Assembly: GCA_023269455.1 (NCBI GenBank)
Contig: JAHFTG010000001.1
Span: forward strand, 1 to 36,943
Origin: Opitutaceae bacterium
Lineage (GTDB): Bacteria > Verrucomicrobiota > Verrucomicrobiia > Opitutales > Opitutaceae
Direction: 5' to 3'
Length of the DNA stretch: 36,943 bases
The position numbers were made by a program, and so were the translations under genes. This document shows, piece by piece, positions 7,569 through 16,477 of this stretch. Positions within the stretch are counted from its first letter, which is position 1. Each line of letters begins with the position of its first letter. The notes beneath the pieces are model-generated. The model was not told the DNA's origin and searched no databases. It saw only the letters and a list, made by a program, of their open reading frames with translations.

Positions 7569-9329
7569 TTAAGCGAAAACGTGAAGGTGCCTGACGGTGT
7601 CGGGCCGGGTGGACGGCACGGGGCGATCCGTAATGTCGCCAAGACTACGCGAACCACCGGCGACCGAAGCAGGGATGGTATTCGCAAGCCCGTCTGATCC
7701 AGGACGGGCTTGGTGCTGGGAAGATTGCCGAGACGTGTCCCCGCCAAAGCCGCCCGGTTGCGAGGAGGTCATTTCTGTCGAAATGAAAACGGGATCGGCC
7801 AGCCGATAGGGCTTCGTCTCCGCTGCCGGAGCCACCGCCTGCAACTGCCATTCGCGATTCAAGGTCTCGCGCAATTCCGGGGAGTCGGTGCGGAAGGTCG
7901 TCTGCACCTCGCCGTCACGATAGGCGACCCGCACATCAAGACGGGCGTTGTCCTTAAATTGAAACTGAACTTCCACGGACGAACGCTCCCGTGAACGCAA
8001 ATCGTCGGTCATCGAAACAACCTCGCGGATGACATCAACCGCCTCGGCGGCGCGAGACACATGCGCCTCGGTAACTTGCCCCGTGCCTGCGGACGCCTGC
8101 ACAACAGGAGCCGACACCGAATTCACCACGTCTGATCGAACGGGAAAAACGCCTTCTTGATCTCGGGCGGACGTCGGTGCGTTGAAGCGGGTAGCCATTG
8201 TGGAATCATCCTTCGCAGCTTCAGTGCCAACCCGATTCACTGACCTCGTTAGCTCCTTACCATCAACATTTAGAAAGTTATCACTGGACGGCTCACGCAA
8301 TGAAATCACCGGGAGCGAGCGAAGGATATTTTTCGCAGGGGCATTTTTTTCCTCCGTCTTTGCCGGGGCAGCTTCAATGGAAATTTTACCCATCGCTACC
8401 GCGTGCGGAGTGACGCTCTCACCAGCGTTTCCAGCCGGCATCGGTGCAGGCACATCGATCGCAGGCGATTTTTTTGCCGTGTCCGTTGGTGACACTGGCT
8501 CATTCTTGGCGGGCGGATCAGCGTCAATTCTGCGAGCATCGGCATACGGGACCGTTGGTTTCGTCACCTCCGTCCTTTGGGCTGAAGGTGCACGTTGCTC
8601 GACGGTGGACGGCATTCCTTGCCCGGGTCGGTCTGCCGATGCTGGAATTTCACCGGAACGAGGCGCAGCTGTCATTCCTTCCGCCCCTGAATCTTCGAGA
8701 AGAGAGCACGGTTTCTCGACTTTAACATCCATGATGGGCATCGCGACTGCAGCCATTTCAGCCGACAATGGGGCAACGTTTACGCCCGCACTCGATTCAC
8801 TCGCATCCGGCAACGCCGGCACGGACACCGTGGATTTTTCACGCCGGGGAGACGATTGCGGAGGCATTGAACTCGTAGCCACCTGATTCGAGGTCACCGC
8901 ATCAACGGAAGTTTCTTCAGGAACACCGCGCCGCATCAGAATCTGCCGAGCTGAAGAGCCTCCTGAGCGGCCCTGCCCCGCCACGCGACACGGTTGCTTG
9001 GTCACTCCTCCGTCAAGCATCGCAGGCAGATCATCAGGCACTGATTGAGTCGGGCCCGCCTTTTCGGAAGACACAAATCCAGCGGATGTCCGTCCGGAAT
9101 CTCCGGGCGTCAACACGGCCAATGAAATTGCGGCGGTTGGCTCTGGAGCGATGTTCGCCTGTCCCAGTAAGGCGGAAAAGCACAGCGCGCCATCATCCCT
9201 CGGGACAGATGACGTCGTCGGCAATCCGCCCACCGGCGTCCCCGTTACCACCGGCGACAAGGTGCCCATTACGACGGAAGCCTGCGGGGCGTTATCGGCG
9301 ACAGTAGGCAGCGCAACAGAGGTGGTCAT
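7569..9329 (-). CDS. fliK: Flagellar hook-length control protein FliK
   Basis: 586 residues, long for FliK. Residues 1 to about 470 are low-complexity, rich in Pro, Ser, Ala, Thr and Val, as expected of the disordered secreted ruler part. The C-terminal part holds the Flg_hook domain: VEVQFQFKDNARLDVRVAYRDGEVQTTFRTDSPELRETLNREW, followed by a Gln/Ser/Gly-rich tail. FliK is exported during hook growth and contacts FlhB to switch substrates. Position between the MotE-like gene and flgD, together with the C-terminal domain, supports the call despite weak N-terminal conservation. Confidence 0.88.
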   Translation of the reverse strand: MTTSVALPTVADNAPQASVVMGTLSPVVTGTPVGGLPTTSSVPRDDGALCFSALLGQANIAPEPTAAISLAVLTPGDSGRTSAGFVSSEKAGPTQSVPDDLPAMLDGGVTKQPCRVAGQGRSGGSSARQILMRRGVPEETSVDAVTSNQVATSSMPPQSSPRREKSTVSVPALPDASESSAGVNVAPLSAEMAAVAMPIMDVKVEKPCSLLEDSGAEGMTAAPRSGEIPASADRPGQGMPSTVEQRAPSAQRTEVTKPTVPYADARRIDADPPAKNEPVSPTDTAKKSPAIDVPAPMPAGNAGESVTPHAVAMGKISIEAAPAKTEEKNAPAKNILRSLPVISLREPSSDNFLNVDGKELTRSVNRVGTEAAKDDSTMATRFNAPTSARDQEGVFPVRSDVVNSVSAPVVQASAGTGQVTEAHVSRAAEAVDVIREVVSMTDDLRSRERSSVEVQFQFKDNARLDVRVAYRDGEVQTTFRTDSPELRETLNREWQLQAVAPAAETKPYRLADPVFISTEMTSSQPGGFGGDTSRQSSQHQARPGSDGLANTIPASVAGGSRSLGDITDRPVPSTRPDTVRHLHVFA

Positions 9330-9341
9330 GGAAAGGATCGC

Positions 9342-9950
9342 CTAGGGCGCAACCACCGTGGAGGGCTGTTTGACGAGGCGCAGTTTATCGGAAAGCCGGG
9401 CGGCCAGCTTCACCAGTGCGGGATCGGAAGCCTTGCCCATTTCTTCAAGGATCGGGCTCACCACATCGCTTTTCATCTGGGAAATAATTTTCACCACCGT
9501 GGCCTCGTCCATCTCGTGCATGATATTTACCACAGCCTTGGGAGCTACCGCGCTATAAGTCTTGGCGAGAATCTTGAGGTTCTTGATTTCGTCTTCGCCG
9601 AGTTCGGTCATTTTTCCACTGATCTCGACGCGCAGCGCTTCGATCTGCTGCCGGGTTTTCTTCAAGGCGTCCTGATCCGCCGCGAGACGCTCCTCGCGGA
9701 TTTTCAATGCCTGCTCGCGGGCGACCACGGCGGCATTCCGGTCCTTCAGCTCAGAAGCAAGATTCTCGATCTCCAACGTCCAAAAATCCCACGGCTTGGC
9801 CGGGCGCTCGTCGGCGGCAGCGGCGGCCTGCGCCGCCTGACTCGCCTTCACCAAGGCGCTTGCTTCAAACCAGAAAAAGCCAAGGCCCGCGCCAAGGCCC
9901 AAAACAAAAGCCAATATGGACAGCACAAGGGGGCTTGAGAATAATTTCAT
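9342..9950 (-). CDS. MotE-like flagellar protein (MgtE-N-like domain)
   Basis: 202 residues. An N-terminal membrane helix (about 7-28, VLSILAFVLGLGAGLGFFWF) is followed by a periplasmic coiled coil (about 58-115, rich in Glu, Lys and Ala) and a C-terminal helical domain resembling the MgtE N-terminal domain (KTYSAVAPKAVVNIMHEMDEATVVKIISQMKSDVVSPILEEMGK). This architecture and the place between fliJ and fliK match the MotE family, which in other bacteria chaperones the stator-associated protein MotC and is co-encoded with motility genes. The exact function here is not known; no motC-like gene is visible in the window. It starts 23 bp after fliJ. Confidence 0.8.
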   Translation of the reverse strand: MKLFSSPLVLSILAFVLGLGAGLGFFWFEASALVKASQAAQAAAAADERPAKPWDFWTLEIENLASELKDRNAAVVAREQALKIREERLAADQDALKKTRQQIEALRVEISGKMTELGEDEIKNLKILAKTYSAVAPKAVVNIMHEMDEATVVKIISQMKSDVVSPILEEMGKASDPALVKLAARLSDKLRLVKQPSTVVAP

Positions 9951-9973
9951 AAAATCCGGAAGGGCGGCTTAGT

Positions 9974-10417
9974 TTAACTCGCCCGGGCCAAAAGCGCGTT
10001 GGTGCGGTCGTCGAGCAAGGCCTGCTCCTCGCGCTCGAGATCGCCGCGATGCGCGGTGCGGGCCTTCAGTTCCAGGTTTTCAAGCAGGCGCACATCGCGG
10101 CGGGCTTCCAGCCACACCAGACGACAGCGCTCCATCTCGACCCTGGCCTGCTCCACGCCTTTCACGGCGGCGATCTCGCACACCGTTTCACGATGGTGCG
10201 CCTGCAGGAACGCCACCTGATCGGATGGGCGGAACGTTTTGGCGCGTTCGTTGCGCAGGATTTCCTCAAGCTCGGAGAGCCGCTTGCGGATCTCACCCAC
10301 ACGCTCTTCGGCGCCCACATAGGCATGCACCGCGGCGGAAAAAACCTCTCTCGCACGCTGCTCTCGCAACTCCCGCACCGTGACAACGGAGCGGAGCGGA
10401 AAACGGAATTTTTTCAT
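9974..10417 (-). CDS. fliJ: Flagellar export chaperone/stalk protein FliJ
   Basis: 147 residues, almost wholly alpha-helical with charged heptads (about 10-140), as in FliJ: MKKFRFPLRSVVTVRELREQ at the start is typical of the family, and no other domain is seen. FliJ is the central stalk of the FliI ATPase ring and escorts substrates to FlhA. Identification rests on N-terminus, length, coiled-coil character and neighbours rather than on strong residues. First gene of the fliJ-to-fliN block, with a sigma-54 promoter about 37 bp upstream; Shine-Dalgarno is weak. Confidence 0.88.
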   Translation of the reverse strand: MKKFRFPLRSVVTVRELREQRAREVFSAAVHAYVGAEERVGEIRKRLSELEEILRNERAKTFRPSDQVAFLQAHHRETVCEIAAVKGVEQARVEMERCRLVWLEARRDVRLLENLELKARTAHRGDLEREEQALLDDRTNALLARAS

Positions 10418-10453
10418 GATGATTAATGGAGTTGGTTATCTGCAGCTCTCTAT

Positions 10454-10468
10454 GCAAAGCGGGTGCCA
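10454..10468 (-). promoter_or_regulatory. Sigma-54 (-24/-12) promoter for the fliJ-to-fliN block
   Basis: The minus strand reads TGGCACCCGCTTTGC followed by A, the best match in the window: complete TGGCAC, correct spacing and complete TTGCA at -12. Expected start of transcription is near 10442, giving a leader of about 25 nt to the fliJ ATG at 10417. It lies in the 174-bp gap after fliI, so fliJ begins a new unit even though fliI and fliJ often share one operon. Confidence 0.9.
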
Positions 10469-10488
10469 GGGTTTTCTCGTATTCTCAT

Positions 10489-10507
10489 CAAGCTAATGAA
10501 CAGTTAC
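10489..10507. promoter_or_regulatory. Weak dyad upstream of fliJ promoter
   Basis: CAAGCTAATGAACAGTTAC is a poor palindrome, but each half resembles the half-site CNAA(A/C)T(G/T)(A/G)T seen in the three related sites. It is centred at 10498, 30 bp upstream of the first base of the fliJ TGGCAC element. On its own it would not be called; the shared position is the argument. Confidence 0.3.
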
Positions 10508-10591
10508 TTAAATTTATTTTTAATCCTGCGTTTATGAATTTCGCCTGACGGTGCGAAGGCGTGGGAAAAATCTTCCGGGCAAGGAAAACGT

Positions 10592-11914
10592 TTACCCGAC
10601 GATCTTGCTCAACGCGGAAAATGTATCGGCCCGCGGCACACATTCGTGAATGGACTGCTTCAAAAATCCATTCAGCGGGGCGTGCAGCGCGACGGCTTGG
10701 TCAAGGGCTTGGTTGCCGCCTTTTTGATAGGCGCCGATGGTGATGAGATCCTCGTTTTTACGGTAGGCCGCCAGGTGTTCACGGGCGCGGCCGGCGGCGG
10801 ATATCTCCGCAGGCGCGCACACGTCGTTCACGAGGCGCGAGACGCTTTCCAGCACATCGATCGCCGGATAGTGATTGGCGTGCGCCAGCGCGCGGGAGAG
10901 CACGATGTGTCCGTCGAGAATACCGCGCACCGCATCGGCCACCGGCTCGTTCATGTCGTCGCCCTCCACCAGCACCGTGTAGAGCGCGGTGATCGCGCCG
11001 ATTTCACCCGCGCCCGTGCGCTCGAGCAGACGCGGCAGCATCGCAAACACCGACGGCGTGTAGCCGCGCGTGGCGGGTGGTTCGCCCACGGCGAGGCCGA
11101 TCTCGCGCTGGGCCATCGCAAAACGCGTGACGCTGTCCATGAGCAGAAGAACGTTGGCCCCCGTGTCGCGATACGCCTCTGCAATGGCCGTGGCCGTGTA
11201 GGCGGCCCGCATGCGCAGCGGTGCCGGCGTATCGCTGGTGGAAACGACCACGACGGCGCGGGCGAGTCCCTCTTCGCCGAGATCCTTCTCGATGAATTCA
11301 CGCAGCTCGCGTCCGCGTTCGCCGACAAGCCCCACCACCACGACATCCGCCTCCGCTCCGCGAGCGATCATCGACAGGAGCGTGGATTTACCCACCCCGG
11401 AACCGGCAAAAAGTCCCACGCGTTGTCCGCGTCCGAGCGGAATGAAGGCATCAATGGCGCGCACGCCGGTGACAAACGTCTCTTTGATTCGCTTGCGCCT
11501 CAAAGGATGCGGAGGCTTGGAAGCCACGACATCGCCACGGCGGGTGATAAGCGGCCCGAGTCCGTCGATCGGCCGGCCCAGCGCGTCGATCACGCGGCCG
11601 AGTAATTGCGGACCGGGCACGGGCAGCGGTGGCAAATCACACGCCATGACTTCTGCGCCCGCGTGAAGTCCGGTCATCTCGCCGAGCGGCATGAGCAGGA
11701 CATGATGACCGCGAAAGCCCACGACCTCGGCAAGCCCGTCGAAATCGCCGCGATCAGAGCGCAGGCGGCAAAGTTCACCGAGGCCGACATTGGGGCCCTC
11801 GCTTTCGATGATGAGGCCGGTGACGCCAGTGACGCGCCCGAGGCGGCGAGCGGAGGGCAAAGCCCGCACCTGCGCCCGAAGGTTTTCAACAAGGTGGGGA
11901 ACATCCGTCTGCAT
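10592..11914 (-). CDS. fliI: Flagellar export ATPase FliI
   Basis: 440 residues. The Walker A motif GLFAGSGVGKST is at about 167-178, and the Walker B strand VLLLMDSVTRFA with the following REIGLAVGEPPATRGYTPSVFAMLPRLLERTG is diagnostic for the flagellar/type III ATPases. The N-terminal domain (about 1-95) is the beta-barrel that forms the ring collar. FliI unfolds and loads export substrates with FliH and FliJ. It starts 29 bp after fliH and ends the flgB-to-fliI block; downstream is the 174-bp gap containing the fliJ promoter and no convincing terminator. Confidence 0.98.
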   Translation of the reverse strand: MQTDVPHLVENLRAQVRALPSARRLGRVTGVTGLIIESEGPNVGLGELCRLRSDRGDFDGLAEVVGFRGHHVLLMPLGEMTGLHAGAEVMACDLPPLPVPGPQLLGRVIDALGRPIDGLGPLITRRGDVVASKPPHPLRRKRIKETFVTGVRAIDAFIPLGRGQRVGLFAGSGVGKSTLLSMIARGAEADVVVVGLVGERGRELREFIEKDLGEEGLARAVVVVSTSDTPAPLRMRAAYTATAIAEAYRDTGANVLLLMDSVTRFAMAQREIGLAVGEPPATRGYTPSVFAMLPRLLERTGAGEIGAITALYTVLVEGDDMNEPVADAVRGILDGHIVLSRALAHANHYPAIDVLESVSRLVNDVCAPAEISAAGRAREHLAAYRKNEDLITIGAYQKGGNQALDQAVALHAPLNGFLKQSIHECVPRADTFSALSKIVG

Positions 11915-11943
11915 GGGTATTATTATTTTAAAGACGAACGCCC

Positions 11944-12525
11944 TTAGCTTGCCGCCAACTCGCGCTGCAGCGTCTCAAGTTTTGAACTCAGCCGCGCATC
12001 CGTGACGCCGAAGCGGCTGCGCACCTGGCAGTCACCGGCCGAAAGCGCCGGATCGGCGGTCAACCGCAGCCCGGGATAATGCGAGGTCCAGGTCGGATCT
12101 ATTTTTTCAAGCAGCGCGGCGTCGCGCGGAGAAATGAGCAGCTCAAGATTTTCGCGCTCGGGATAGAGGGCCTCGAGCACTTCGCAACAATGGCGCTGGA
12201 CAACCTCGGTCGGCGGCTCGTAACCGGCGAGCAAACGTCGCGCGAGCTCGATGGCGAGTCCGGGCAACGCGGCCTGCACCTGCGCTATGATCGTCGACTC
12301 AACCCCGGCCAGACGGTCGAAGAGACCATCCTGCAAATGCTGCACCTCGTGGCGGAAATCGACGAGTTGCTGGTTGCCAATACCACGCGCGGCCTCGCCG
12401 CCCTCCTGATAGGCCCGCTCGCGAATCGCGGCAATCGCCCGTTCGTCGTAAGCGCTGGTGCGGCCCGCCACGGCGGCGCCGTTAAGCGGGCGATCAAACC
12501 GGACCAGTTGTTGAAAAACAGCCAT
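11944..12525 (-). CDS. fliH: Flagellar export ATPase regulator FliH
   Basis: 193 residues. The N-terminal part (about 1-75) is charged and helical, ending in a short coiled coil, and the C-terminal part (about 80-190) has the FliH/YscL fold with LPGLAIELARRLLAGYEPPTEVVQRH, LELLISPRDAALLEKI, and the end motif LRLTADPALSAGDCQVRSRFGVTDARLSSKLETL, in which the Gly-Asp-Cys segment is characteristic. FliH binds FliI and tethers it to FliN. The gene lies between fliG (11 bp) and fliI (29 bp), the standard order. Confidence 0.92.
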   Translation of the reverse strand: MAVFQQLVRFDRPLNGAAVAGRTSAYDERAIAAIRERAYQEGGEAARGIGNQQLVDFRHEVQHLQDGLFDRLAGVESTIIAQVQAALPGLAIELARRLLAGYEPPTEVVQRHCCEVLEALYPERENLELLISPRDAALLEKIDPTWTSHYPGLRLTADPALSAGDCQVRSRFGVTDARLSSKLETLQRELAAS

Positions 12526-12536
12526 AAAGATAATGG

Positions 12537-13592
12537 TCAGGTCACCACGCCGTCATCTTCACCACCCATGGAAATCGCGCCCTCTTCCTCAAGGCGGCGC
12601 ACCACCTGGATGATGGCATCCTGAGCGACCTCGACATCCTTGAGCCGCACGGGCCCGAGCATGCTGATTTCGTCGCGCAGGCTTTCGGCGGCGCGCTTGG
12701 AGATGGATGCGTAGATCTTCCCCTTCATCGCCTCGCTCGCCGACTTCATCGATACGGCCAGGCTGGACGACTCGACCTCGCGCAGGATGCGCTGCAAGTC
12801 CGGCGGAGACAGGCGGCCCAGATCCTCGAAGCTGAACATCTTCTTCTGTATGGCAGAGCCGAGCTGGGCGTTGCGCTCGCCGAGGCGGGCCAACAGGCCT
12901 TTGGACATCTCCTTTTCAAGGCTGTTGAGCAGATCCGCCACGGCGCGGACGCCGCCGCTGTGGTGAAACGTCGGGCGCATCTTGCTGTCGAGATGCTTGC
13001 CCATGTTACGAACAATCTTGCCGACCAACTCCAGCGAAGTGCTGTCGATGGTGCCGAGGCGCTCAATCACCTCTTCACGCAATTCCGGGGTGAGCAGGAT
13101 GAAAACCTCGGCAACTTTTTCCGCAGTGAGATAGGACAGGATGAAGGCGATGGTCTGGGGCTGCTCGCTTTTGATGAGATTGAAAATCTGGCGGCCTTCC
13201 ATATCCGCGATCTCCTTGATCACCTCGACGGTGGTGCCTCCCGCAGCCACTCCGACACGGCTAAGAATGGTGTTGGCCTTGTAATCTCCGCAGGCCTTTT
13301 GGAGCGTCTGCCGGGCGTAATCGAGGCCTCCGAGACTGGAGCCGATGCTTTCGCCGATGACAGGGGACAATTCCCCGATGGCCTGCTCACGCAACGATTC
13401 GGACACGATGGGGAAATTGCTCATCTCGCGGCAAAGCACCTCCACCTCGGCATCGTCGAAGTGTTTGAGCACCTCTGCGGCGGCCTCGGGGCCGATGACG
13501 ATGAGGAAGACTGCGAGCTTCTGCTGGCGGTTCAGTTTGCTGTAATCGACTGCGGGAGGGGCGGCGACAGCGGCGGGAGCGGGGGCGGACAT
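12537..13592 (-). CDS. fliG: Flagellar motor switch protein FliG
   Basis: 351 residues. An Ala/Pro-rich extension of about 15 residues precedes the N-terminal domain (LNRQQKLAVFLIVIGPEAAAEVLKHF), which binds FliF. The middle domain contains EQPQT at 143-147 (EHPQT in most relatives), which binds FliM, and the C-terminal domain (about 240-340) with FSFEDLGRLSPPDLQRILREV carries the charged torque helix that meets the stator. FliG is the rotor part of the motor. It begins 12 bp after fliF and ends 11 bp before fliH. Confidence 0.98.
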   Translation of the reverse strand: MSAPAPAAVAAPPAVDYSKLNRQQKLAVFLIVIGPEAAAEVLKHFDDAEVEVLCREMSNFPIVSESLREQAIGELSPVIGESIGSSLGGLDYARQTLQKACGDYKANTILSRVGVAAGGTTVEVIKEIADMEGRQIFNLIKSEQPQTIAFILSYLTAEKVAEVFILLTPELREEVIERLGTIDSTSLELVGKIVRNMGKHLDSKMRPTFHHSGGVRAVADLLNSLEKEMSKGLLARLGERNAQLGSAIQKKMFSFEDLGRLSPPDLQRILREVESSSLAVSMKSASEAMKGKIYASISKRAAESLRDEISMLGPVRLKDVEVAQDAIIQVVRRLEEEGAISMGGEDDGVVT

Positions 13593-13604
13593 AATGGGAG
13601 TGGT

Positions 13605-15197
13605 TTAGTTTTTCTTTACCGCCATCCAGTCACGAAGTGCGCCGCCGACATTGGCGGGCTTGCGCTGGATGAGTTCGTTCAGAGCGTCGGCCGTGAGGGT
13701 GTTTTTACCCTGAAACGTGCGCGCGCCTTCCATCGATGTGGTGGAGAGGAGTTCCATGGGAACCGGCTCAGGACGCTGACGGCCCAGCATGCGCCAAAAG
13801 ATAAACAGGACCACGGCGGCGACCAGGACGGCGATGTATTTGCTGGCCGCATCCAGCCAGCCCTGCACGCGGGTCTCGCTTTGGATCTGCTGGATCTGCG
13901 TCTCGACGGGTTCCACCTGGAAAGGCAGTTCCTGCATGCTGACCAGGGAATCGGGCGTCTGGCCCGGAGCGAGTTTTAGCCCGAGTGCATTGATCACGAT
14001 CTGGCGCAAGGACTGGATCTCTTCCGTCGAGCGCGGCTGCGGCTGCGCGGCTGTGCCCGGCGCGGCTCCGGCGGGCACGACGGCGCGGCGCGGCGCGATG
14101 AAAACAGACGCCGTCAGGTTTTTCACCGTGCCTGGCTGGCGCGTGGTGCTCGTGAGCGTGCGGTTGATCTCGTAGCTGGTGGTTTTATTTTTCCGGTTCG
14201 TATCCGTGACGCTGGTGGGACGCGCAGGATCAGCGGGGGCCGCCCCGTTTTTATCGGGCGTATTGGCAACGACGCCCACTGCTCCGCTCGAACGTTGCTC
14301 GGTCGAATTGGATACATCCTCGGTCGAGGTCTGCGAACGCACGACCTGTCCGTCCGGATCGTATTTTTCCTGCGTTAGTGTGGTCGCCTCAGTGTCGATT
14401 TCGGCGGAGACACGCACGACGGCATTACCCACGCCCACGACGGGCAGGAGCATCGTCTCCACTTTCTTGGCGAAGTAATCTTCGACCTGCTGACGGTAGC
14501 GCATTTGCGACGAGGCGTTGGCAAGAGTCGGATCCTGTTTCAAATCTTCGGAGAGAACGTGACCGCGTTGATCGACCACCGCCACTTGGTCGGTCTGGAG
14601 GCCCTGAACGGCGTTGGCCACGAGGTTGCGGATGCTGTTTACGGCCTCGGGGTCCATCTGGCTTTTACTCAGCTCGACAAAGACCGAGGCCGTGGGCTTC
14701 ACGCCGGCGTCGGTGACGAGCAGGCGGTTTTCCGGCTGCACGATCATGACTCGCGCACTGCGCACGCCGTCGAGCTGGGAGATCGTGCGGGCGAGCTCGC
14801 CCTGCAGCGCTCGCATGTAGTTGGTGCGTTGCACAAAATCGGAGAGGCCGAACTGGCCCTTGTCGAAAATCTCGAAGCCCACGCCGTCACCGCTCGGGAC
14901 ACCCTTGCCAGCGAGGTCCATGCGCAGTTTGTAAACCTGGTCGGCGGGCACGTAAACGGTGCTGCCGCCGTTGGTGATTTTGTAGGGGATGTTCTGGGCC
15001 TGGATCGAGGAGATGATCTGCGCGGAGTCCTTGTCGGACAGCCGGCCGTAGAGGAGCTGGAAGTCGGGCTGGCGCGACCAAAAGATCACTGCGGCAAGAC
15101 CGCCAGCCACCACGAGCGCGGCGACCGCAAGCGATACGCGCTGGTTGAGGCCGAGTTGGGTCCAAAGATCGAGGAGGGATTGGCTGAAGGCTTTCAT
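13605..15197 (-). CDS. fliF: Flagellar MS-ring protein FliF
   Basis: 530 residues. Two membrane helices frame a large periplasmic part: one near residues 22-44 (VSLAVAALVVAGGLAAVIFW) and one at about 453-470 (YIAVLVAAVVLFIFWRML). The periplasmic ring-building motifs include GGSTVYVPADQVYKLRMDLAGKGVPSGDGVGFEIFDK and RTNYMRALQGELARTISQLDGVRSARVMIVQPE. The cytosolic tail ends LNELIQRKPANVGGALRDWMAV, which binds FliG. FliF forms the base on which the whole motor is built. It lies 46 bp after fliE and 12 bp before fliG. Confidence 0.98.
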   Translation of the reverse strand: MKAFSQSLLDLWTQLGLNQRVSLAVAALVVAGGLAAVIFWSRQPDFQLLYGRLSDKDSAQIISSIQAQNIPYKITNGGSTVYVPADQVYKLRMDLAGKGVPSGDGVGFEIFDKGQFGLSDFVQRTNYMRALQGELARTISQLDGVRSARVMIVQPENRLLVTDAGVKPTASVFVELSKSQMDPEAVNSIRNLVANAVQGLQTDQVAVVDQRGHVLSEDLKQDPTLANASSQMRYRQQVEDYFAKKVETMLLPVVGVGNAVVRVSAEIDTEATTLTQEKYDPDGQVVRSQTSTEDVSNSTEQRSSGAVGVVANTPDKNGAAPADPARPTSVTDTNRKNKTTSYEINRTLTSTTRQPGTVKNLTASVFIAPRRAVVPAGAAPGTAAQPQPRSTEEIQSLRQIVINALGLKLAPGQTPDSLVSMQELPFQVEPVETQIQQIQSETRVQGWLDAASKYIAVLVAAVVLFIFWRMLGRQRPEPVPMELLSTTSMEGARTFQGKNTLTADALNELIQRKPANVGGALRDWMAVKKN

Positions 15198-15243
15198 GAA
15201 CGCTTAATGGAGAAACGAAGGAGAGTGATAGAAATTCGTGGGA

Positions 15244-15600
15244 TCATGCCGGCATGCGCATGAGCTCCTGGTAGGATTCAACTAGCTTGTTGCGGACCTC
15301 GACCATCAGCTGGAAAGCGACGCCGGCTTCCTGCATCGCGATCACGCTTTGGTGAAGCTGGTTGTTCTGGCCGGTCAAAACGGAGCGGGTGACGTCCTGC
15401 GCCTCGTGTTGTTTCGCATCGACGGCCTTGATCATCTGGTCGAACACGCTGCCAAAATCGGCAGGCGTGGTCGCGGGTGCGCCCGCCGGTGAATCGATCC
15501 GAATCGGGGTAGGAGCGACGGGGGCGCCCGCTTGCGTCGCGCCGGGCAGACGCTGCGTAAGCGCCGAGGGGATGTTTCCGATGGAGCCGATGAGTGACAT
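15244..15600 (-). CDS. fliE: Flagellar hook-basal body protein FliE
   Basis: 118 residues. The C-terminal two thirds match FliE: FGSVFDQMIKAVDAKQHEAQDVTRSVLTGQNNQLHQSVIAMQEAGVAFQLMVEVRNKLVESYQELMRMPA, a helical rod-adaptor domain that connects the MS ring to the rod. The first 40 residues are Pro/Ala/Gly-rich. The first six residues, MSLIGS, are identical to those of the FlgE at 6225-7061, which is curious but may be chance. Placed between flgC (29 bp) and fliF (46 bp), the usual order. Confidence 0.95.
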   Translation of the reverse strand: MSLIGSIGNIPSALTQRLPGATQAGAPVAPTPIRIDSPAGAPATTPADFGSVFDQMIKAVDAKQHEAQDVTRSVLTGQNNQLHQSVIAMQEAGVAFQLMVEVRNKLVESYQELMRMPA

Positions 15601-15629
15601 GACAGTTTATGGATGTGCGGGCGGGCGGA

Positions 15630-16049
15630 TTACTTGCCCATGTCCAGGGTTTTCATCGCCATCTGTTTGGCATTTTTGACCACGGAGAGATTGGCTTCGT
15701 AGGCGCGCGAGGCGGTCATGAGATCGACCATTTCGAAGGCGAGATTCACGTTGGGCATCTGCACCGTGCCATCCGCGCCTGCGTCCGGATTCTGCGGGTC
15801 GTAGATTTTCTGGCCGGGTGTCGGATCCGAAGTGATCCCGGCGACTTTCACGCCTTGCAGCGCAACGCCCTCCTGTCCCTGGTGCTGGAGAAGTTCGGTT
15901 TCAAAGGAAACGATGCGGCGCTGGTAGGGCTGGCCGTCGGGGCCGCGCGTGGTCTGGGCGTTGGCAATGTTCTGGGCGACGATGTCGAGACGGGTTTTTT
16001 GCGCGTTGAGCGCACCTGCGGTGATGTCGATTCCGGAAATAAGGTTCAT
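15630..16049 (-). CDS. flgC: Flagellar basal-body rod protein FlgC
   Basis: 139 residues, normal for FlgC. The N-terminus (LISGIDITAGALNAQKTRLDIVAQNIANAQTTRGPDGQPYQRRIVSFE) and C-terminus (VNLAFEMVDLMTASRAYEANLSVVKNAKQMAMKTLDMGK) are the family's characteristic helices, with the PYQRR and MVDLMTASRAYEANL motifs. FlgC is a proximal rod subunit. It follows flgB by 32 bp and precedes fliE by 29 bp. Confidence 0.97.
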   Translation of the reverse strand: MNLISGIDITAGALNAQKTRLDIVAQNIANAQTTRGPDGQPYQRRIVSFETELLQHQGQEGVALQGVKVAGITSDPTPGQKIYDPQNPDAGADGTVQMPNVNLAFEMVDLMTASRAYEANLSVVKNAKQMAMKTLDMGK

Positions 16050-16081
16050 GAGGAGAAGTCGGAAAGATTGGCCGAAGAGCG

Positions 16082-16465
16082 TCAGGATACGTTCCCGGTG
16101 ATCGCCATGCGGAGTTGCTTGATGTTGTTGCTCACGAGATCGGTGAGGAACGAGTGATCGACGGTGTTGCGGTTCATCTCGAGCAGCTCGCGATCGAGTT
16201 CGACGGTGTTGCCATCCGGACGCATGCTCCGGGCGTTGGCATCCTCCGCGAGATGCGGCTGCAATTCCTGGACGGATTTCATGTCACCCGAAGCGACGAG
16301 AGAACGGAGCTGGCTCGCGAAATCGGTGGCGACGTCCAGACGCCGGTAACCGGGGGTTTCGGAATTCGCGATGTTTGAGGCGATCGCTTCCTGTCTCAAA
16401 ACCGACGCATCGAGGAGCTTTCTCGCGAGCTGGTAGTTTTGGGACTGAAAGATCGGATCGACCAT
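16082..16465 (-). CDS. flgB: Flagellar basal-body rod protein FlgB
   Basis: 127 residues from the ATG at 16465 (MVDPIFQSQNYQLARKLLDASVLRQEAIASNIANSETPGYRRLDV), the expected FlgB beginning; the frame is open for a further 21 codons upstream but these extend into the promoter. The C-terminal part (DRELLEMNRNTVDHSFLTDLVSNNIKQLRMAI) fits the family. FlgB forms the innermost rod layer. It is the first gene of the large flgB-flgC-fliE-fliF-fliG-fliH-fliI unit. The predicted transcription start is next to the ATG and no Shine-Dalgarno is present, so the message may be leaderless. Confidence 0.95.
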   Translation of the reverse strand: MVDPIFQSQNYQLARKLLDASVLRQEAIASNIANSETPGYRRLDVATDFASQLRSLVASGDMKSVQELQPHLAEDANARSMRPDGNTVELDRELLEMNRNTVDHSFLTDLVSNNIKQLRMAITGNVS

Positions 16466-16477
16466 GCGACGTCTATC

